Of a DNA stretch of 64,000 nucleotides, positions 1-8,074 are shown piece by piece. Both the position numbers and the translations under genes were made by a program. This stretch comes from Rhizocola hellebori (GTDB lineage: Bacteria > Actinomycetota > Actinomycetes > Mycobacteriales > Micromonosporaceae). Numbering within the stretch: the stretch's first letter is position 1; each line of letters begins with the position of its first letter. The stretch spans positions 1 through 64,000 of the forward strand of contig NZ_BONY01000037.1 in NCBI RefSeq assembly GCF_016862955.1. The letters run 5' to 3'. The notes beneath the pieces are model-generated. The model was not told where the DNA came from and did not search any database. It saw only the letters and a program-made list of their open reading frames with translations.

Positions 1-1464
1 GTCGTCCACTCGGCCCACAGCATTGAGGGCTTGTCCAGCCCAGTTGCGGACGGTCAGCAGTGTTTCGGTGGGTTGTGGGCTGTGCTGGCGCAGGGCTTGT
101 AGGTGGTTGACGAGTTCGTCGAGTTCGTGGCGGCGGTGCGCGACGTCGGACAGCGGTAGATCGCCGGTGAGGGTGTCGAGCATGGCCGTGGCGGTCGCGA
201 TCGTTTGGCTCAGAAGTGGTTGGGCGCCGTGGCGGATGACGGTGGCGGTGAGCCGGTGCACCGCGATAACGACCGGGTCGTCGTGATGGCTGGTGGGGTG
301 GTCGGATGGCTCGCGTTCGGCGAGCGTGATGAGGGAGGCGTTGGCCAGTACCCGCAATGCTTGGCTCATTGTCGTGCTGTCAAGGTCGAGTGCGGTCAGC
401 GTGTGGGGTTTGGTGAGCAGGTAGCGGCTGGTGCCTTCGGGTGCGAGCACGGCCAGGACGGCCAGCAGCCGCTGGGAGTGCCCGGTGGGATCGTCGCGGT
501 GGATGCTGTCGATGGACAGTGCGGTGGCTTTCAGGACACCGGGGTGGTCGGCGCCAGCTTGCTGCAGGAGCACTTCATCGAGCGCGATGGTGGCGAGTCT
601 GTCCAGGTACAGGCGGTAGGACAGCCGGTTCAACCGCATGTAGGCCGCGGCTTGCGACAGGCCCAGCGGGAGCCAGCCCAGCTGCACCCCGACCTCACGC
701 GCGGCATCCGTGTCGCGGTCACCGGTGGCTTGGGCAAGGAAGGCGACGCCTTGAGCCTGGGTGAACATGCCCACCGCCACCGGGGTGATCCCGGGCATGG
801 TGGTGAATTCTTGCCGGTTGCTGGTCACGATCACTTTTGCGGTGCCGGTGGCGGGCAGGAAGGCGGTGACACTGTCTGGGTCGTCGACGTTGTCGAACAC
901 GAGCAGCCGCCGCTTGCGGTCGTTGACGCTGATTGCCCGGATCACTTGCGCCGCAATCTGATCCGCAGACAACAGGGAAGGGTCGAATCCCCATTGGGCG
1001 CCGAATTGGGCCAGGTCGGTGATCGGCCCGTTCTCGGCGTTGATCCACGCGACCAGGTCATAGCCTTGGTGGACGCATTGGCGTGCGTGGGCGGCGGCGA
1101 GCTGTGACTTGCCCGCACCGCGAGCGCCGGGCAATGCCACCAGCGCAGCACGCGCCCGGCCGCCCAACGCTTTGGCTAGTTGCTCCTGTTCGGAGGGGCG
1201 TGGCTGAAACCAGGCTGCCTCTTTCGGGATCGCCCCGAACACCGCCGCGGCGTTTCCACCTGCCGCACCCGGCCCAGCGGCCGGCACTGCAACCTTGGCG
1301 GCGGTGATGCTGAGCGCGCCGCCAACAGCGGCCAGCACTGTACCTACTACCCCCAGCGGCAGTGTCAGCCATGGTAGATCGGTGAACAATGTGGCCAGCG
1401 CCGTCAGCAGACCACCGATCCCGGCTAACCCGATAACCGGGGCCCAGCCACGCCGACCCGTCAC
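1..1464 (-). CDS. Membrane-anchored NB-ARC ATPase, 3' end outside window
   Basis: The frame is open from a GTG at 1464 (gggag lies just upstream) to the left edge, 488 codons. Two hydrophobic segments near residues 6-28 and 30-55 come first. A P-loop GARGAGKSQLA (about residue 110) follows, then a Walker B-like LLVFDNVDD, a KVIVTSNRQEF block resembling the RNBS-B/sensor motif, and GWLPLGLSQAA matching the GLPL motif. This order defines an NB-ARC STAND ATPase. Actinobacterial relatives usually continue into TPR repeats, which would lie left of the window. The N-terminal membrane anchor replaces the usual HTH or effector domain, so the output is unknown. Members of the family act as signal-responsive switches and some are antiphage; neither role is shown here. 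Confidence 0.85.
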   Translation of the reverse strand, partial: MTGRRGWAPVIGLAGIGGLLTALATLFTDLPWLTLPLGVVGTVLAAVGGALSITAAKVAVPAAGPGAAGGNAAAVFGAIPKEAAWFQPRPSEQEQLAKALGGRARAALVALPGARGAGKSQLAAAHARQCVHQGYDLVAWINAENGPITDLAQFGAQWGFDPSLLSADQIAAQVIRAISVNDRKRRLLVFDNVDDPDSVTAFLPATGTAKVIVTSNRQEFTTMPGITPVAVGMFTQAQGVAFLAQATGDRDTDAAREVGVQLGWLPLGLSQAAAYMRLNRLSYRLYLDRLATIALDEVLLQQAGADHPGVLKATALSIDSIHRDDPTGHSQRLLAVLAVLAPEGTSRYLLTKPHTLTALDLDSTTMSQALRVLANASLITLAEREPSDHPTSHHDDPVVIAVHRLTATVIRHGAQPLLSQTIATATAMLDTLTGDLPLSDVAHRRHELDELVNHLQALRQHSPQPTETLLTVRNWAGQALNAVGRVDD

Positions 1465-1873
1465 AATGATCTCCCGTTCGCAATGCTGGTAACGGTTGCA
1501 GTGTCGCACCGGGACACCACCAACCAGGTCTACCAGTCAGTGATCAGACCTAGGCGGAAAGCGTCAAGTGGGACGGAAACGGAAACCATCAGCTGGGACT
1601 AGACAACCCCACGACAACTGTGTCGTACCACGGTTGATGCTTGACAAGGTGCTGGCTGCGGCTGGCTGATCATTCGATGTTTTGCCCAATGTTGGTCCGT
1701 GATCTTGGAAGTGATGTTCAAATCTGCAGGTGAGCTATCCATATTGGATCAAAATGCTTTGCGTGGTCTCGGCGTGCGATTAACCGAACACTCTACTAGG
1801 TAGACCGCGACAAGTTGACAGGTCTAAATGGCGTTATGCGCTTCTAGGCTTGCTGGAGAGCAGGAGGTGAGAG
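1465..1873. other. Intergenic region, no gene seen
   Basis: About 400 bp between the divergently arranged NB-ARC gene and the small membrane peptide. No frame with protein-like composition was found. A TTGACA box at 1815-1820 could be a -35 element for the rightward peptide gene, but no good -10 is at standard spacing. Confidence 0.4.
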
Positions 1874-1969
1874 ATGGCCTTGATGAACGTCGTTGTCGCG
1901 ATTGGAGCGACAGCAGCCACCGTCAGTGCGGTGGTGGCGGTACTGAGGTATCGAGAGCGTAGGCGCTAG
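1874..1969 (+). CDS. 31-residue single-span membrane peptide
   Basis: A strong ribosome binding site, AGGAGGTGAGAG, precedes the ATG at 1874. The product starts MALMNVVVAIGATAATV, has one hydrophobic stretch of about 20 residues and ends in a basic tail RYRERRR, so an inside-positive orientation is expected. Length and architecture resemble small regulatory or toxic membrane peptides, but no family is recognised. It stands alone, with no partner gene or convincing antisense RNA visible. The call rests on the ribosome binding site and composition. Confidence 0.5.
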   Translation: MALMNVVVAIGATAATVSAVVAVLRYRERRR

Positions 1970-2150
1970 AGCATTGGGGAAGCCCCGTCCTGAACGAACG
2001 GGGCCTCAGTGGGCGGGGACTCGGAGTTTGGTCGCCTGGGTCCCTGCTCACACCAATAGCATGCCATGCACACTCCGCTGCGGAGCCCAGGACTTCACCG
2101 GGACGGAGCTGGGCGACCGTCGCGCGCTCAACGGGGCACCAACGAGCCAC

Positions 2151-2672
2151 TTATTGTGGCGTCAGACTTGCCAGCTTCTTTTGGGCAAGCAAAAGTGCAC
2201 CGGCGGTCTCGAGTCCGTCGATCGTAATACCTATCTCCGAGAGTGCTTAATCAAACGGCATGTGGACGGTGCTCATGTCGAAGTACTTTTCAATTTCCGT
2301 GTCACCTTGGGCCTTTCCTGCTGAGCGAACCGGCGTTGCGAGATAGAGATTGACATACTTGTTATGTCTCGGAGGGCAGTGCGTAGTAGCTGCCTAGGGG
2401 GTACAGGGATCCGCCTTCGGCAAGGATGTAGCCGGTTTCTTCGACCAGCTCTCGCAGAGCGGCATCTACTGTGGGTTCGTCGGCAGACACGATGCCGGCC
2501 GGAAGCTCCAAGGTGTCTTTCTTCAGATTGTGCCGGTACTGCTTGACCAGAACGACATTGCCGTCTTCGGTCACGGGCACGACCATGGCACTCGGTGTGG
2601 GGTCGGCGAAGTACCACTCGATCTCCTGCCCAGCCGGCATCCTGAGTACCTCGCGGACAAACCGTTTCGGTC
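2151..2672 (-). pseudogene. Decayed Nudix hydrolase (ADP-ribose pyrophosphatase-like)
   Basis: Read leftwards, the frame from about 2672 carries VREVLRMPAGQEIEWYF, a full Nudix box (G-x5-E-x7-REL-x-EE-x-GY in residues GIVSADE...REVEETGY-type spacing) and a C-terminal part. The N-terminus is missing: the similarity begins without a start codon, exactly where the rep fragment on the other strand begins. A one-base shift near 2361 separates ...YYALPSET from NKYVNLYLATPVRSAG in the next frame. A TAA at 2247-2249 then interrupts MPFD-ALSEIGITIDG, and the remnant ends at 2151. Nudix genes, including pif of pSAM2, are common cargo of actinomycete integrative elements, which fits the neighbours. Three lesions make activity very unlikely. 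Confidence 0.75.
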
Positions 2673-3170
2673 AACCCCACCGGTGAAGCGCAAACCAAAC
2701 ACCACCAACGGCTCTGCGAAGAACTGGCCGTGCTGCCCTGCTCGACGGTGTGCGCGAACTGGCTGCTCTACGGGGTGCAGCCGGAAAAGGTGCGCAAGGG
2801 CCTGGTCCCCGGCCGCTGCTCAGGCAAAGTGCACCAGAGCCACACCCTCGGCTTCACCGGCCGCCGCGTCCTCGTCTCACGCCAATGGTCAGGCAAGACC
2901 CTCGCCGACCACCGCGCCGACCAGAAGGACTGGATCCGCGCCGCCCTGGCCGAGGCATGCTCCGACCTTCCCGAAGTCGACACCGGCCGCTACCTCTACC
3001 AGATCGCCCGCAAAGACGACCCCGACGTGCCACCAGTCCTCGTGCGGGTCATGGCCGCCATCGAACTCCGCACACGGCACAAAGCAGTGCTGCGCCGGGC
3101 CTTAGGACCACCGGGACATGTTCCGGCAACCCAGATCAACAACCCACCCGGTAAAGGAGAAAGCAAGTGA
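2658..3170 (+). pseudogene. C-terminal fragment of RepSA-type replication initiator
   Basis: The frame carries about 170 residues with features of AICE initiators: NPTGEAQTKHHQRLCEELAV, then CSTVCANWLLYGVQPEKVR and a C-terminal basic region. Full-length relatives are usually over 400 residues. No start codon lies at the point where similarity begins, and the upstream sequence belongs to the oppositely oriented Nudix remnant. It is therefore a truncated gene. The stop overlaps the presumed GTG of the next gene, the common rep-xis arrangement. Confidence 0.7.
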
Positions 3171-3414
3171 CCGCAATAGCATTACCACCCCGCACCAGCG
3201 CCCATGCGGTGCCATCGCAATACCGGCCCAGACCACACGAGAGATCTACACGGTGGCCGAGGTCGCCGTCATGCTCGGCCTCACCCTGGGCGGTGCATAC
3301 GAACTGGTCCGTGACGGCACGATTCCGGCGCTCAAGCTCGGCGGCCGCTGGGTCATCCCTAAGAAACGCTTCCACGCCTGGCTAGTCGGATTCCAAGAGG
3401 AGGCGAGCAGCTAA
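3167..3414 (+). pseudogene. Frameshifted excisionase-like HTH protein
   Basis: A GTG at 3167 starts MTAIALPPRTSAHAVPSQ in one frame. The recognisable excisionase domain REIYTVAEVAVMLGL...KLGGRWVIPKKRFHAWL lies in another frame ending at 3414. The shift falls between about 3215 and 3240. The HTH_17/MerR-like domain binds attachment-site DNA and promotes excision in the family. It sits directly before int with a 1-base overlap. An internal GTG at 3253 could still give a short HTH product, so partial function is not excluded. Confidence 0.6.
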
Positions 3415-4609
3415 TGGGCCACATCTCGAAAGCTCCCTCTCGCAAGTTCCGGGCCAACTGGCGCGATGTCGCTGACCGGCAGAAGGCGAAGACTTTCAAG
3501 ACCCGCAAGGAAGCGCAGGCCTTTCTCGCCACTACTGAGGCGAGCCTAAACACCGGCTCGTATGTGGACCCGCATGCCGGCCGGATGCGCTTTGGCGTCT
3601 ACGCCCAACGGTGGCTGGAAGCACGCAACAGCGAAGCGACCACAGCAGCTCGGGACGCCTCCCTGATGCGCACCCACGTCCTGGCCGCCTGGGCTCCGGT
3701 GCCTTTCGGCAAGATAGATCACCTCGCCGTGCAGCAGTGGGTCACCGCACTGGGCAAGCGGCTTGCCCCGGCCACGGTCGCCAAATGTCACCAGCTCATG
3801 GCGGCCATCATGCGGTCGGCTATGCGGGATCGGATCATCGGTGTCAACCCGTGCGATGGGGTCCGGCTCCCCAAGCGCCGCACCAAGAATCATGAGGGGC
3901 AGACGGTCACTCCCACGGTGGTGGTGAGTCAGCTTCTTCCGGCTCTGCCTGCCCGACACTGGGCGCTCGTGGCGCTGGCCGCTGGGACTGGGCTGCGCTG
4001 GGGTGAGTGCGTGGGCCTGGGCTGGGACGCGGTCGATCTGGTCAAGCGTGAGGTGCATGTGCTGCGCGTGGAGGTGGCGGGAACTGTTTCGGCAAAGCCG
4101 TTCCCCAAGTCGAAGGCTGGCCGTCGCGCCGTCCCGCTCCCGGAGCTCGTGGTCGCCCGGCTGCGCCATCACCGTGAGATGTGTGAGCCGGGCCCGGCGG
4201 GGGAGGTCTTCACCAACGAGGCCGGGGGCCGATGCGCCGCACCCTGTTCCGCTCCCGGATCTGGCGACCCGCTCTCGTGCGCGCCGGGCTGCTCGGTGCG
4301 GTGGAGGAGGTCGGGCCGGGCAAATTCCGTGCCGGCTGGACCGACTGCAACGGCTTCGAACAGAGCGCCGACACGACGACCCGGGCGAGCGCGGTCACGA
4401 TGGTCGCCAAGTGCGCCAGCGGGGGGCTGCGGTTCCACGACCTACGCCATTCATACGCAACCTGGCTGGTCTCCAGCGGCGTACCGATCAACGACGTCCA
4501 AAAGGTGATGGGGCACGAGCAGGCGTCCACGACTCTCAACCGCTACACCCACGGATCTGACGGACGGGACAGCAGGGTCCGCAACGCACTCGCTGACTGG
4601 GGCCGATGA
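3414..4609 (+). pseudogene. Tyrosine integrase split by a frameshift
   Basis: The first part starts at ATG 3414 with an N-terminal Arm-type domain and carries the first catalytic arginine in GTGLRWGE. Near 4220-4226 the reading passes from one frame to another through a G-run; adding one G restores NEAGGPMRRTLFRS. The second part holds the box LRFHDLRHSYATWL (HxxR) and MGHEQAS...NRYTH with the catalytic tyrosine, and stops at 4609. All catalytic residues survive over the two pieces, so the lesion is recent or a sequence error. The gene ends close to the tRNA-derived repeat, consistent with an integrase using this tRNA-Val site. Confidence 0.8.
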
Positions 4610-4630
4610 AGAAGGGTCCGAAAACGAATC

Positions 4631-4653
4631 AGGCCTCCCTGAAAAGGAGGCCT
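4631..4653. terminator. Hairpin after the AICE integrase
   Basis: A perfect 8-bp stem, AGGCCTCC/GGAGGCCT, has a 7-base loop. No long T-tract follows. It lies just behind the integrase stop at 4609. Confidence 0.55.
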
Positions 4654-4669
4654 GACCTGTGCTTATTGA

Positions 4670-4718
4670 AAGTGGGCGATACTGGGATCGAACCAGTGAC
4701 CTCTTCCGTGTGAAGGAA
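4670..4718. repeat. Left attachment site: 49-bp copy of the tRNA-Val(CAC) 3' part
   Basis: These 49 bases are identical to 40857-40905. They cover the tRNA from the 5' side of the anticodon stem to the 3' end plus a few flanking bases. After 4718 the sequence diverges (ACGAAG against GCGCGC). Such a partial tRNA copy at the far end of an island is what site-specific recombination at a tRNA 3' end leaves. Confidence 0.92.
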
Positions 4719-4782
4719 ACGAAGAGATCCACTAGGCGCGCTCGGCGCTTGATCGAACCACAGTCTAGCAGCCAAAACATGT

Positions 4783-4810
4783 ATCACGATGTAACGCGAT
4801 CTATCGTGGT
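4783..4810. repeat. Short inverted repeat between att and integrase
   Basis: ATCACGAT at 4783-4790 faces ATCGTGGT at 4803-4810. It lies just downstream of the leftward integrase gene and next to the core site. It could be a weak terminator or an integrase arm site; sequence alone does not decide. Confidence 0.3.
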
Positions 4811-4821
4811 TTCTCAAGATC

Positions 4822-6093
4822 CTAACTCACAGGCAACAACTGTCCACATTGGTCACAACAGGCGTTCCCTGGGCGACCGGGTGAGCGCTTGCGACGGACG
4901 CCGGCCATAGCCTCACGTGCTCTGGCCAGGCGTTGGTTGCGAGCGTGGAGGTACCGATCAACCGCGTTGCTCTTGGGGGAGTGACCCATCGTCGCGGCAA
5001 TCTCGTGACGTGGCATACCCGCCTCCGCGCACCGCGTACCAAACGTGTGCCTCATGTCGTGGGGGGTTGGTTGCGGATCGTCCAGGATGGTCACTTCGTC
5101 GTAGTAGTTCGCTTTCCAGGGCCGCTCGCCGGCTGCTACCCGGTCCGCCTTCCATGCTTCGATCTCTTCCGGTGACCACGGTGACGCTCGGCGCAGCCCT
5201 CGATTCCAGTACCGCTTGAGCCAGTTGTCATAGAGCAGCTTTCCGGTACCTACCCGTTTGCCATTCCCGGGTGCGCGGAACAGATCCCCATCGGTAGTGT
5301 CGAGATCCGCCTCAAGGTAGACCTTTTCGAAGCGCGGCCATAAATCATCGTCGATCGTGACAAATCGAATTCCTGACGCGCTCTTGGCATATTCGCGGTC
5401 TTCGCCAGTCTTCTCACGCACCCTGTGCACCCAAAAGCCTTGATCCTTGGTGCGCACGACGCTTCGGCGGACAGCGGCGAGCTCCTCCCATCGGCACCCC
5501 GTGTAAAGCAGCGCCTCCACGAAGAGTGCCGCCTCATTGACCTGAGGGAAGCGCTCCTCGAGGTTGCCTAGCAGGATGTCGTCCTCCCACTCATCGAGCA
5601 CACGATCCTCATGCGGCGCCGGCGGGGCGGTCTTCACTGCAAGACAGGGGTTGTGCTCGACGGCGCCCAAGTCGCGAGCGATCTCGAACATGCTCCGCAG
5701 CACGTTGAGAGCGGCGGTCTGCGTCCAACCTTTCGCGCCCTTGGCCTCGATGTCGTTGACCCAGGCGGTGACGTGGGGTTTCTTGGCAGGTCCGACGCTA
5801 AGTTTGGCCCAGTGCGGGGCGACCCAGGTCCGCCAGTGGCTTGCGTCGCGCTTGTGGCTCGCCTTCTCCAGCCGGCGGTCAGCGGCGTAAAGCTCCCAGA
5901 GTTCGCCTACCGTGACCTTTCCGAGCCGCGGATCGAAGAATTTACCCTCACCTTTCTTGGCCTCCATCTTGCCGGCCCACTTGACGACCCAGGGCTTGCT
6001 GATGTGGCTCTCAGTGATGCGATCGGTTGGCCCTAAGCCCGTGTAGACGGTCGCTGCCCACTTGCCGCTGTCGAGCTGCCTAATCCACGCCAT
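4822..6093 (-). CDS. Phage tyrosine integrase
   Basis: The product has 423 residues, normal for phage tyrosine recombinases. It has an N-terminal Arm-binding region (1-60), a core-binding domain (about 60-160) and a catalytic domain. The catalytic residues are Arg201 in YTGCRWEE, His345 and Arg348 in PHDMRH, His371 in MGHS and Tyr381 in DRYLH. The C-terminus bears a CCDQCGQ cysteine cluster, an unusual extension. The gene lies about 100 bp inside the left repeat and overlaps the upstream regulator by 14 bp, suggesting co-transcription. It should insert and, with a helper, excise the prophage at tRNA-Val(CAC). Confidence 0.93.
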   Translation of the reverse strand: MAWIRQLDSGKWAATVYTGLGPTDRITESHISKPWVVKWAGKMEAKKGEGKFFDPRLGKVTVGELWELYAADRRLEKASHKRDASHWRTWVAPHWAKLSVGPAKKPHVTAWVNDIEAKGAKGWTQTAALNVLRSMFEIARDLGAVEHNPCLAVKTAPPAPHEDRVLDEWEDDILLGNLEERFPQVNEAALFVEALLYTGCRWEELAAVRRSVVRTKDQGFWVHRVREKTGEDREYAKSASGIRFVTIDDDLWPRFEKVYLEADLDTTDGDLFRAPGNGKRVGTGKLLYDNWLKRYWNRGLRRASPWSPEEIEAWKADRVAAGERPWKANYYDEVTILDDPQPTPHDMRHTFGTRCAEAGMPRHEIAATMGHSPKSNAVDRYLHARNQRLARAREAMAGVRRKRSPGRPGNACCDQCGQLLPVS

Positions 6094-6757
6094 TGGCCTG
6101 CTCCCGCCGGGCTTGTTCCCGCGCTTCGAAGTACGCCTCCACCGCCACGTCTTGCCCCAACTTCCGGGCGAAGTAGTCGAGCTCCGCTAGCTCAGCTTGT
6201 TCCTGGCGGAGGCGCTCAGCCTGCTTCTCCCGCTGACGATCGAGCATGAAACCGCGGGTTTCCTCATCGACTGGCAACAGCATGATGTGACGGACGATCG
6301 TGCTGTTGGGATCGAGTCCGTGAAGGCGGGGATCCACAGATTGCGAAGGGGCGGGCTCGGGTTCGACGATCAGCGACGCTACGGCCTGACGCACTACATC
6401 CTCTGGATCGTCGCCAACGATCGTCGCGATGAGACGCACGGTCGACACGTCAACCCGACGCTTGGTCCCGTAGGTCATCCGCTTGATCGTATTCAGGCTG
6501 AGTTGGCCGTTTGACTCCCTCGCGAGCCGTGCGACGCTCCATCCGGGCCGGCGCTGGATGCCCTTGAGGTAGTTCATCCACCAGGTGTCTTGCTCAGGGG
6601 CGGGGTCAGCCAGCGACATATGCACACGATATCGACTGTCCGCCTTGGGGTTTCGCTGACCGGATCGACCCAAAACGGGGTCGGGCCAACCTTGGGCCGC
6701 ATCCATGCTCATACCTACTCTTTGTGGCGATGAGCGGCGTAATGCCGTACCAATCAT
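6080..6757 (-). CDS. Probable immunity repressor (HTH protein)
   Basis: The 225-residue product has an HTH-like region at about 70-95 (WSVARLARESNGQLSLNTIK) and a C-terminal helical, glutamate- and arginine-rich part suitable for oligomerisation. The ATG at 6757 is preceded by TAGAAT about 7 bases away, as in leaderless actinobacterial promoters. An internal ATG at 6619 is an alternative and would leave one operator copy upstream. It is transcribed leftwards with the integrase and faces a Cro-like gene across a region with repeated TTGGGTCGA motifs. That layout is typical of a lysogeny switch, so a repressor role is inferred. Confidence 0.7.
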   Translation of the reverse strand: MIGTALRRSSPQRVGMSMDAAQGWPDPVLGRSGQRNPKADSRYRVHMSLADPAPEQDTWWMNYLKGIQRRPGWSVARLARESNGQLSLNTIKRMTYGTKRRVDVSTVRLIATIVGDDPEDVVRQAVASLIVEPEPAPSQSVDPRLHGLDPNSTIVRHIMLLPVDEETRGFMLDRQREKQAERLRQEQAELAELDYFARKLGQDVAVEAYFEAREQARREQANGVD

Positions 6758-6898
6758 GGGTCGATTCTAGCCCAAGCTGTCAATATCACGGTAGTTAAGT
6801 CGGATTACAGCGGCTCAGTTTTGGGTCGACGATGCTTGCGTGCCCGCTTTGGGTCGTTCTAACGTTTGCGACATGAAATCGACCCAAACTTGGGTCGC
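6665..6898. promoter_or_regulatory. Immunity switch with six GGGTCG operator copies
   Basis: Copies of TTGGGTCGA or close variants lie at 6665-6673 (reverse), 6757-6765, 6821-6829, 6849-6857, 6879-6887 (reverse) and 6890-6898. The last two form an inverted pair, TCGACCCAA-ac-TTGGGTCGC. The second overlaps the repressor start. The fourth sits between a possible -35 (TTGCGT, 6836) and -10 (TAACGT, 6860) of the rightward gene, whose ATG is only 7 bases beyond the -10. Binding would block both divergent promoters. Confidence 0.7.
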
Positions 6899-7139
6899 CT
6901 CTGAGGGGGTGACCGACCCACAGCAGCCGCTTCTCAACCGAGTGATCTTCGGGGAGCTGATGAGGGTCCGTGGCATTCCGAGCATGGCTCGACTGGCCGA
7001 GCTCGCCGGCGTCAGCAAGTCGACCGCCTTCCGGGTTCGCGACGGAGAAACCCGCGCGCTGCTGTCGACGGCTCAGGCATTCGCTCGGGTGCTCGACACC
7101 ACCGTGAGCACCCTGTTCCCGGAGCCTTCCGATGTCTAG
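6873..7139 (+). CDS. Cro-like HTH regulator
   Basis: An 88-residue protein with an XRE-type helix-turn-helix at about 40-65 (MARLAELAGVSKSTAFRVRDG) and little else. It is the first gene rightwards from the switch and is divergent from the probable repressor. The ATG at 6873 lies 7 bases after a TAACGT -10-like box, so a leaderless mRNA is likely; a GTG at 6840 is possible but would overlap an operator. By position and size it is a Cro or early-gene activator candidate. Its own first codons contain the paired operator. Confidence 0.7.
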   Translation: MKSTQTWVASEGVTDPQQPLLNRVIFGELMRVRGIPSMARLAELAGVSKSTAFRVRDGETRALLSTAQAFARVLDTTVSTLFPEPSDV

Positions 7140-7380
7140 CGCTCCGATGTCTAGCGTGAAGGTGTCCGCGGCCGATCGCTGGCTGAGCGTTGTCGATGCC
7201 GCGGAGTACTTCGGCGGAGGCGTCATGCGGGTGTACCGCCGGATCTGGGCGGGCCAGCTCGTCGTGTCCAACGTCGCAATGGAGGGCAGCAAGCCCAACT
7301 ACAGGGTCTCACTGAAGTCCATCGATAAGTACTTCAGTGACCGCCAGCTCACTGCGCCGAGCCGCGGGCTGGCCAAGTAA
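7132..7380 (+). CDS. Excisionase-like winged HTH protein
   Basis: The 82-residue product reads RWLSVVDAAEYFGGGVMRVYRRIWAGQL, the pattern of an HTH_17/excisionase domain, then a wing-like NYRVSLKSIDKYF. The ATG overlaps the stop of the preceding Cro-like gene by 8 bp, so the two are coupled. It could be the recombination directionality factor for the integrase, although it is not next to it. Confidence 0.6.
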   Translation: MSSAPMSSVKVSAADRWLSVVDAAEYFGGGVMRVYRRIWAGQLVVSNVAMEGSKPNYRVSLKSIDKYFSDRQLTAPSRGLAK

Positions 7381-7454
7381 CCCACCAAAGAAATGAGGCC
7401 CATCGGTGCTTACGACACCTAGGGCCCAAGTCACCGAAAGGCGGAGGAGCCTTG

Positions 7455-7697
7455 ATGACCACATCAACTTTAGCCACGGTCGGCCCTGCGGCGCTAGCAC
7501 TGCCAGCAGGCGTCATCGCGATCAGCATTGCCCGAGCCATCGGCTACGCCGTGATCTGGGTAGTGGGCAAGGCGGTCGACGCACTCGCCGCGGACTTCGC
7601 ACTAGCCGTATACGCGCTCGGATCGCTTGCGGACTCACGCAGCACGGCGCGCCACCGCACACCGCGCACCTTGGCAATGACGGGGGTAAACCGATGA
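7455..7697 (+). CDS. Small membrane protein, early operon
   Basis: The 80-residue product has hydrophobic stretches at about 8-35 and 45-62 and a basic tail. GGAGGAG lies 8 bases before TTGATG; the ATG at 7455 is chosen over the TTG at 7452. The stop overlaps the next start (ATGA). No family recognised. It opens a run of overlapping small genes leading to the replication genes. Confidence 0.55.
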   Translation: MTTSTLATVGPAALALPAGVIAISIARAIGYAVIWVVGKAVDALAADFALAVYALGSLADSRSTARHRTPRTLAMTGVNR

Positions 7698-8074
7698 ACC
7701 TCAACAACCCAAAGCTGCCCGCGGTCCTGCTCGCCATCGCGCTGAGCACCGCATTCCTAGGCGCGTCGGGCCTGCTCGCCCTGAAAACCAACCAGGATAA
7801 CGCGTTCGCCTTCCTGCCTGTCCCCGTCGCCATCGCCGGCTTGCTGCTGCTCGTGTGGTACGGCCGGCGAGTAGCGAAGGCGCAGAACAGCCGACCAGGG
7901 CAACACCGCGCCAAGGGCCGATGGCATGAGCTCGCCCCAAGGCCGATGCCGGGAACCAACCCGGTTCCCTACGCCCGGTACGGCCGGCGGCCGATGAGCG
8001 CAGCGGACAAGCGAAAGCAGCTTGAAGCAGAGGATCGCCTGCACGCCGAATTCTTCACGGGGCGTGTGGCATGA
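7694..8074 (+). CDS. Two-span membrane protein
   Basis: From ATG 7694 the 126-residue product has two hydrophobic helices (about 8-28 and 36-55) followed by a soluble basic region with YARYGRRPMSAADKRKQ. Start and stop overlap both neighbours by 4 bp, so translation is coupled. The open frame extends further upstream, but that part has no protein-like character. Function unknown. Confidence 0.6.
   Translation: MNLNNPKLPAVLLAIALSTAFLGASGLLALKTNQDNAFAFLPVPVAIAGLLLLVWYGRRVAKAQNSRPGQHRAKGRWHELAPRPMPGTNPVPYARYGRRPMSAADKRKQLEAEDRLHAEFFTGRVA

Larger units (their letters stand above)
2151..4669. mobile_element. Remnant of a pSAM2-like integrative element (AICE)
   Basis: A Nudix remnant, the tail of a RepSA-type initiator, an excisionase-like HTH and a tyrosine integrase lie in the rep-xis-int order typical of actinomycete integrative and conjugative elements. 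All four are damaged and the transfer genes (TraSA/FtsK-like, spd) are absent. The integrase end lies 60 bp from the tRNA-derived repeat at 4670, the usual position of int beside att. The left end is lost, probably in the deletion that fused the Nudix and rep fragments near 2658-2672. Confidence 0.75.

Noticed and set aside
205-1107. 300-codon rightward frame at the left edge
   Set aside because: It is antisense to the NB-ARC gene, whose motifs are clear on the other strand.
1923-2150. 75-codon leftward frame between the small peptide and the Nudix remnant
   Set aside because: Some segments look protein-like, but no start signal or family was found; it might be another element scrap.
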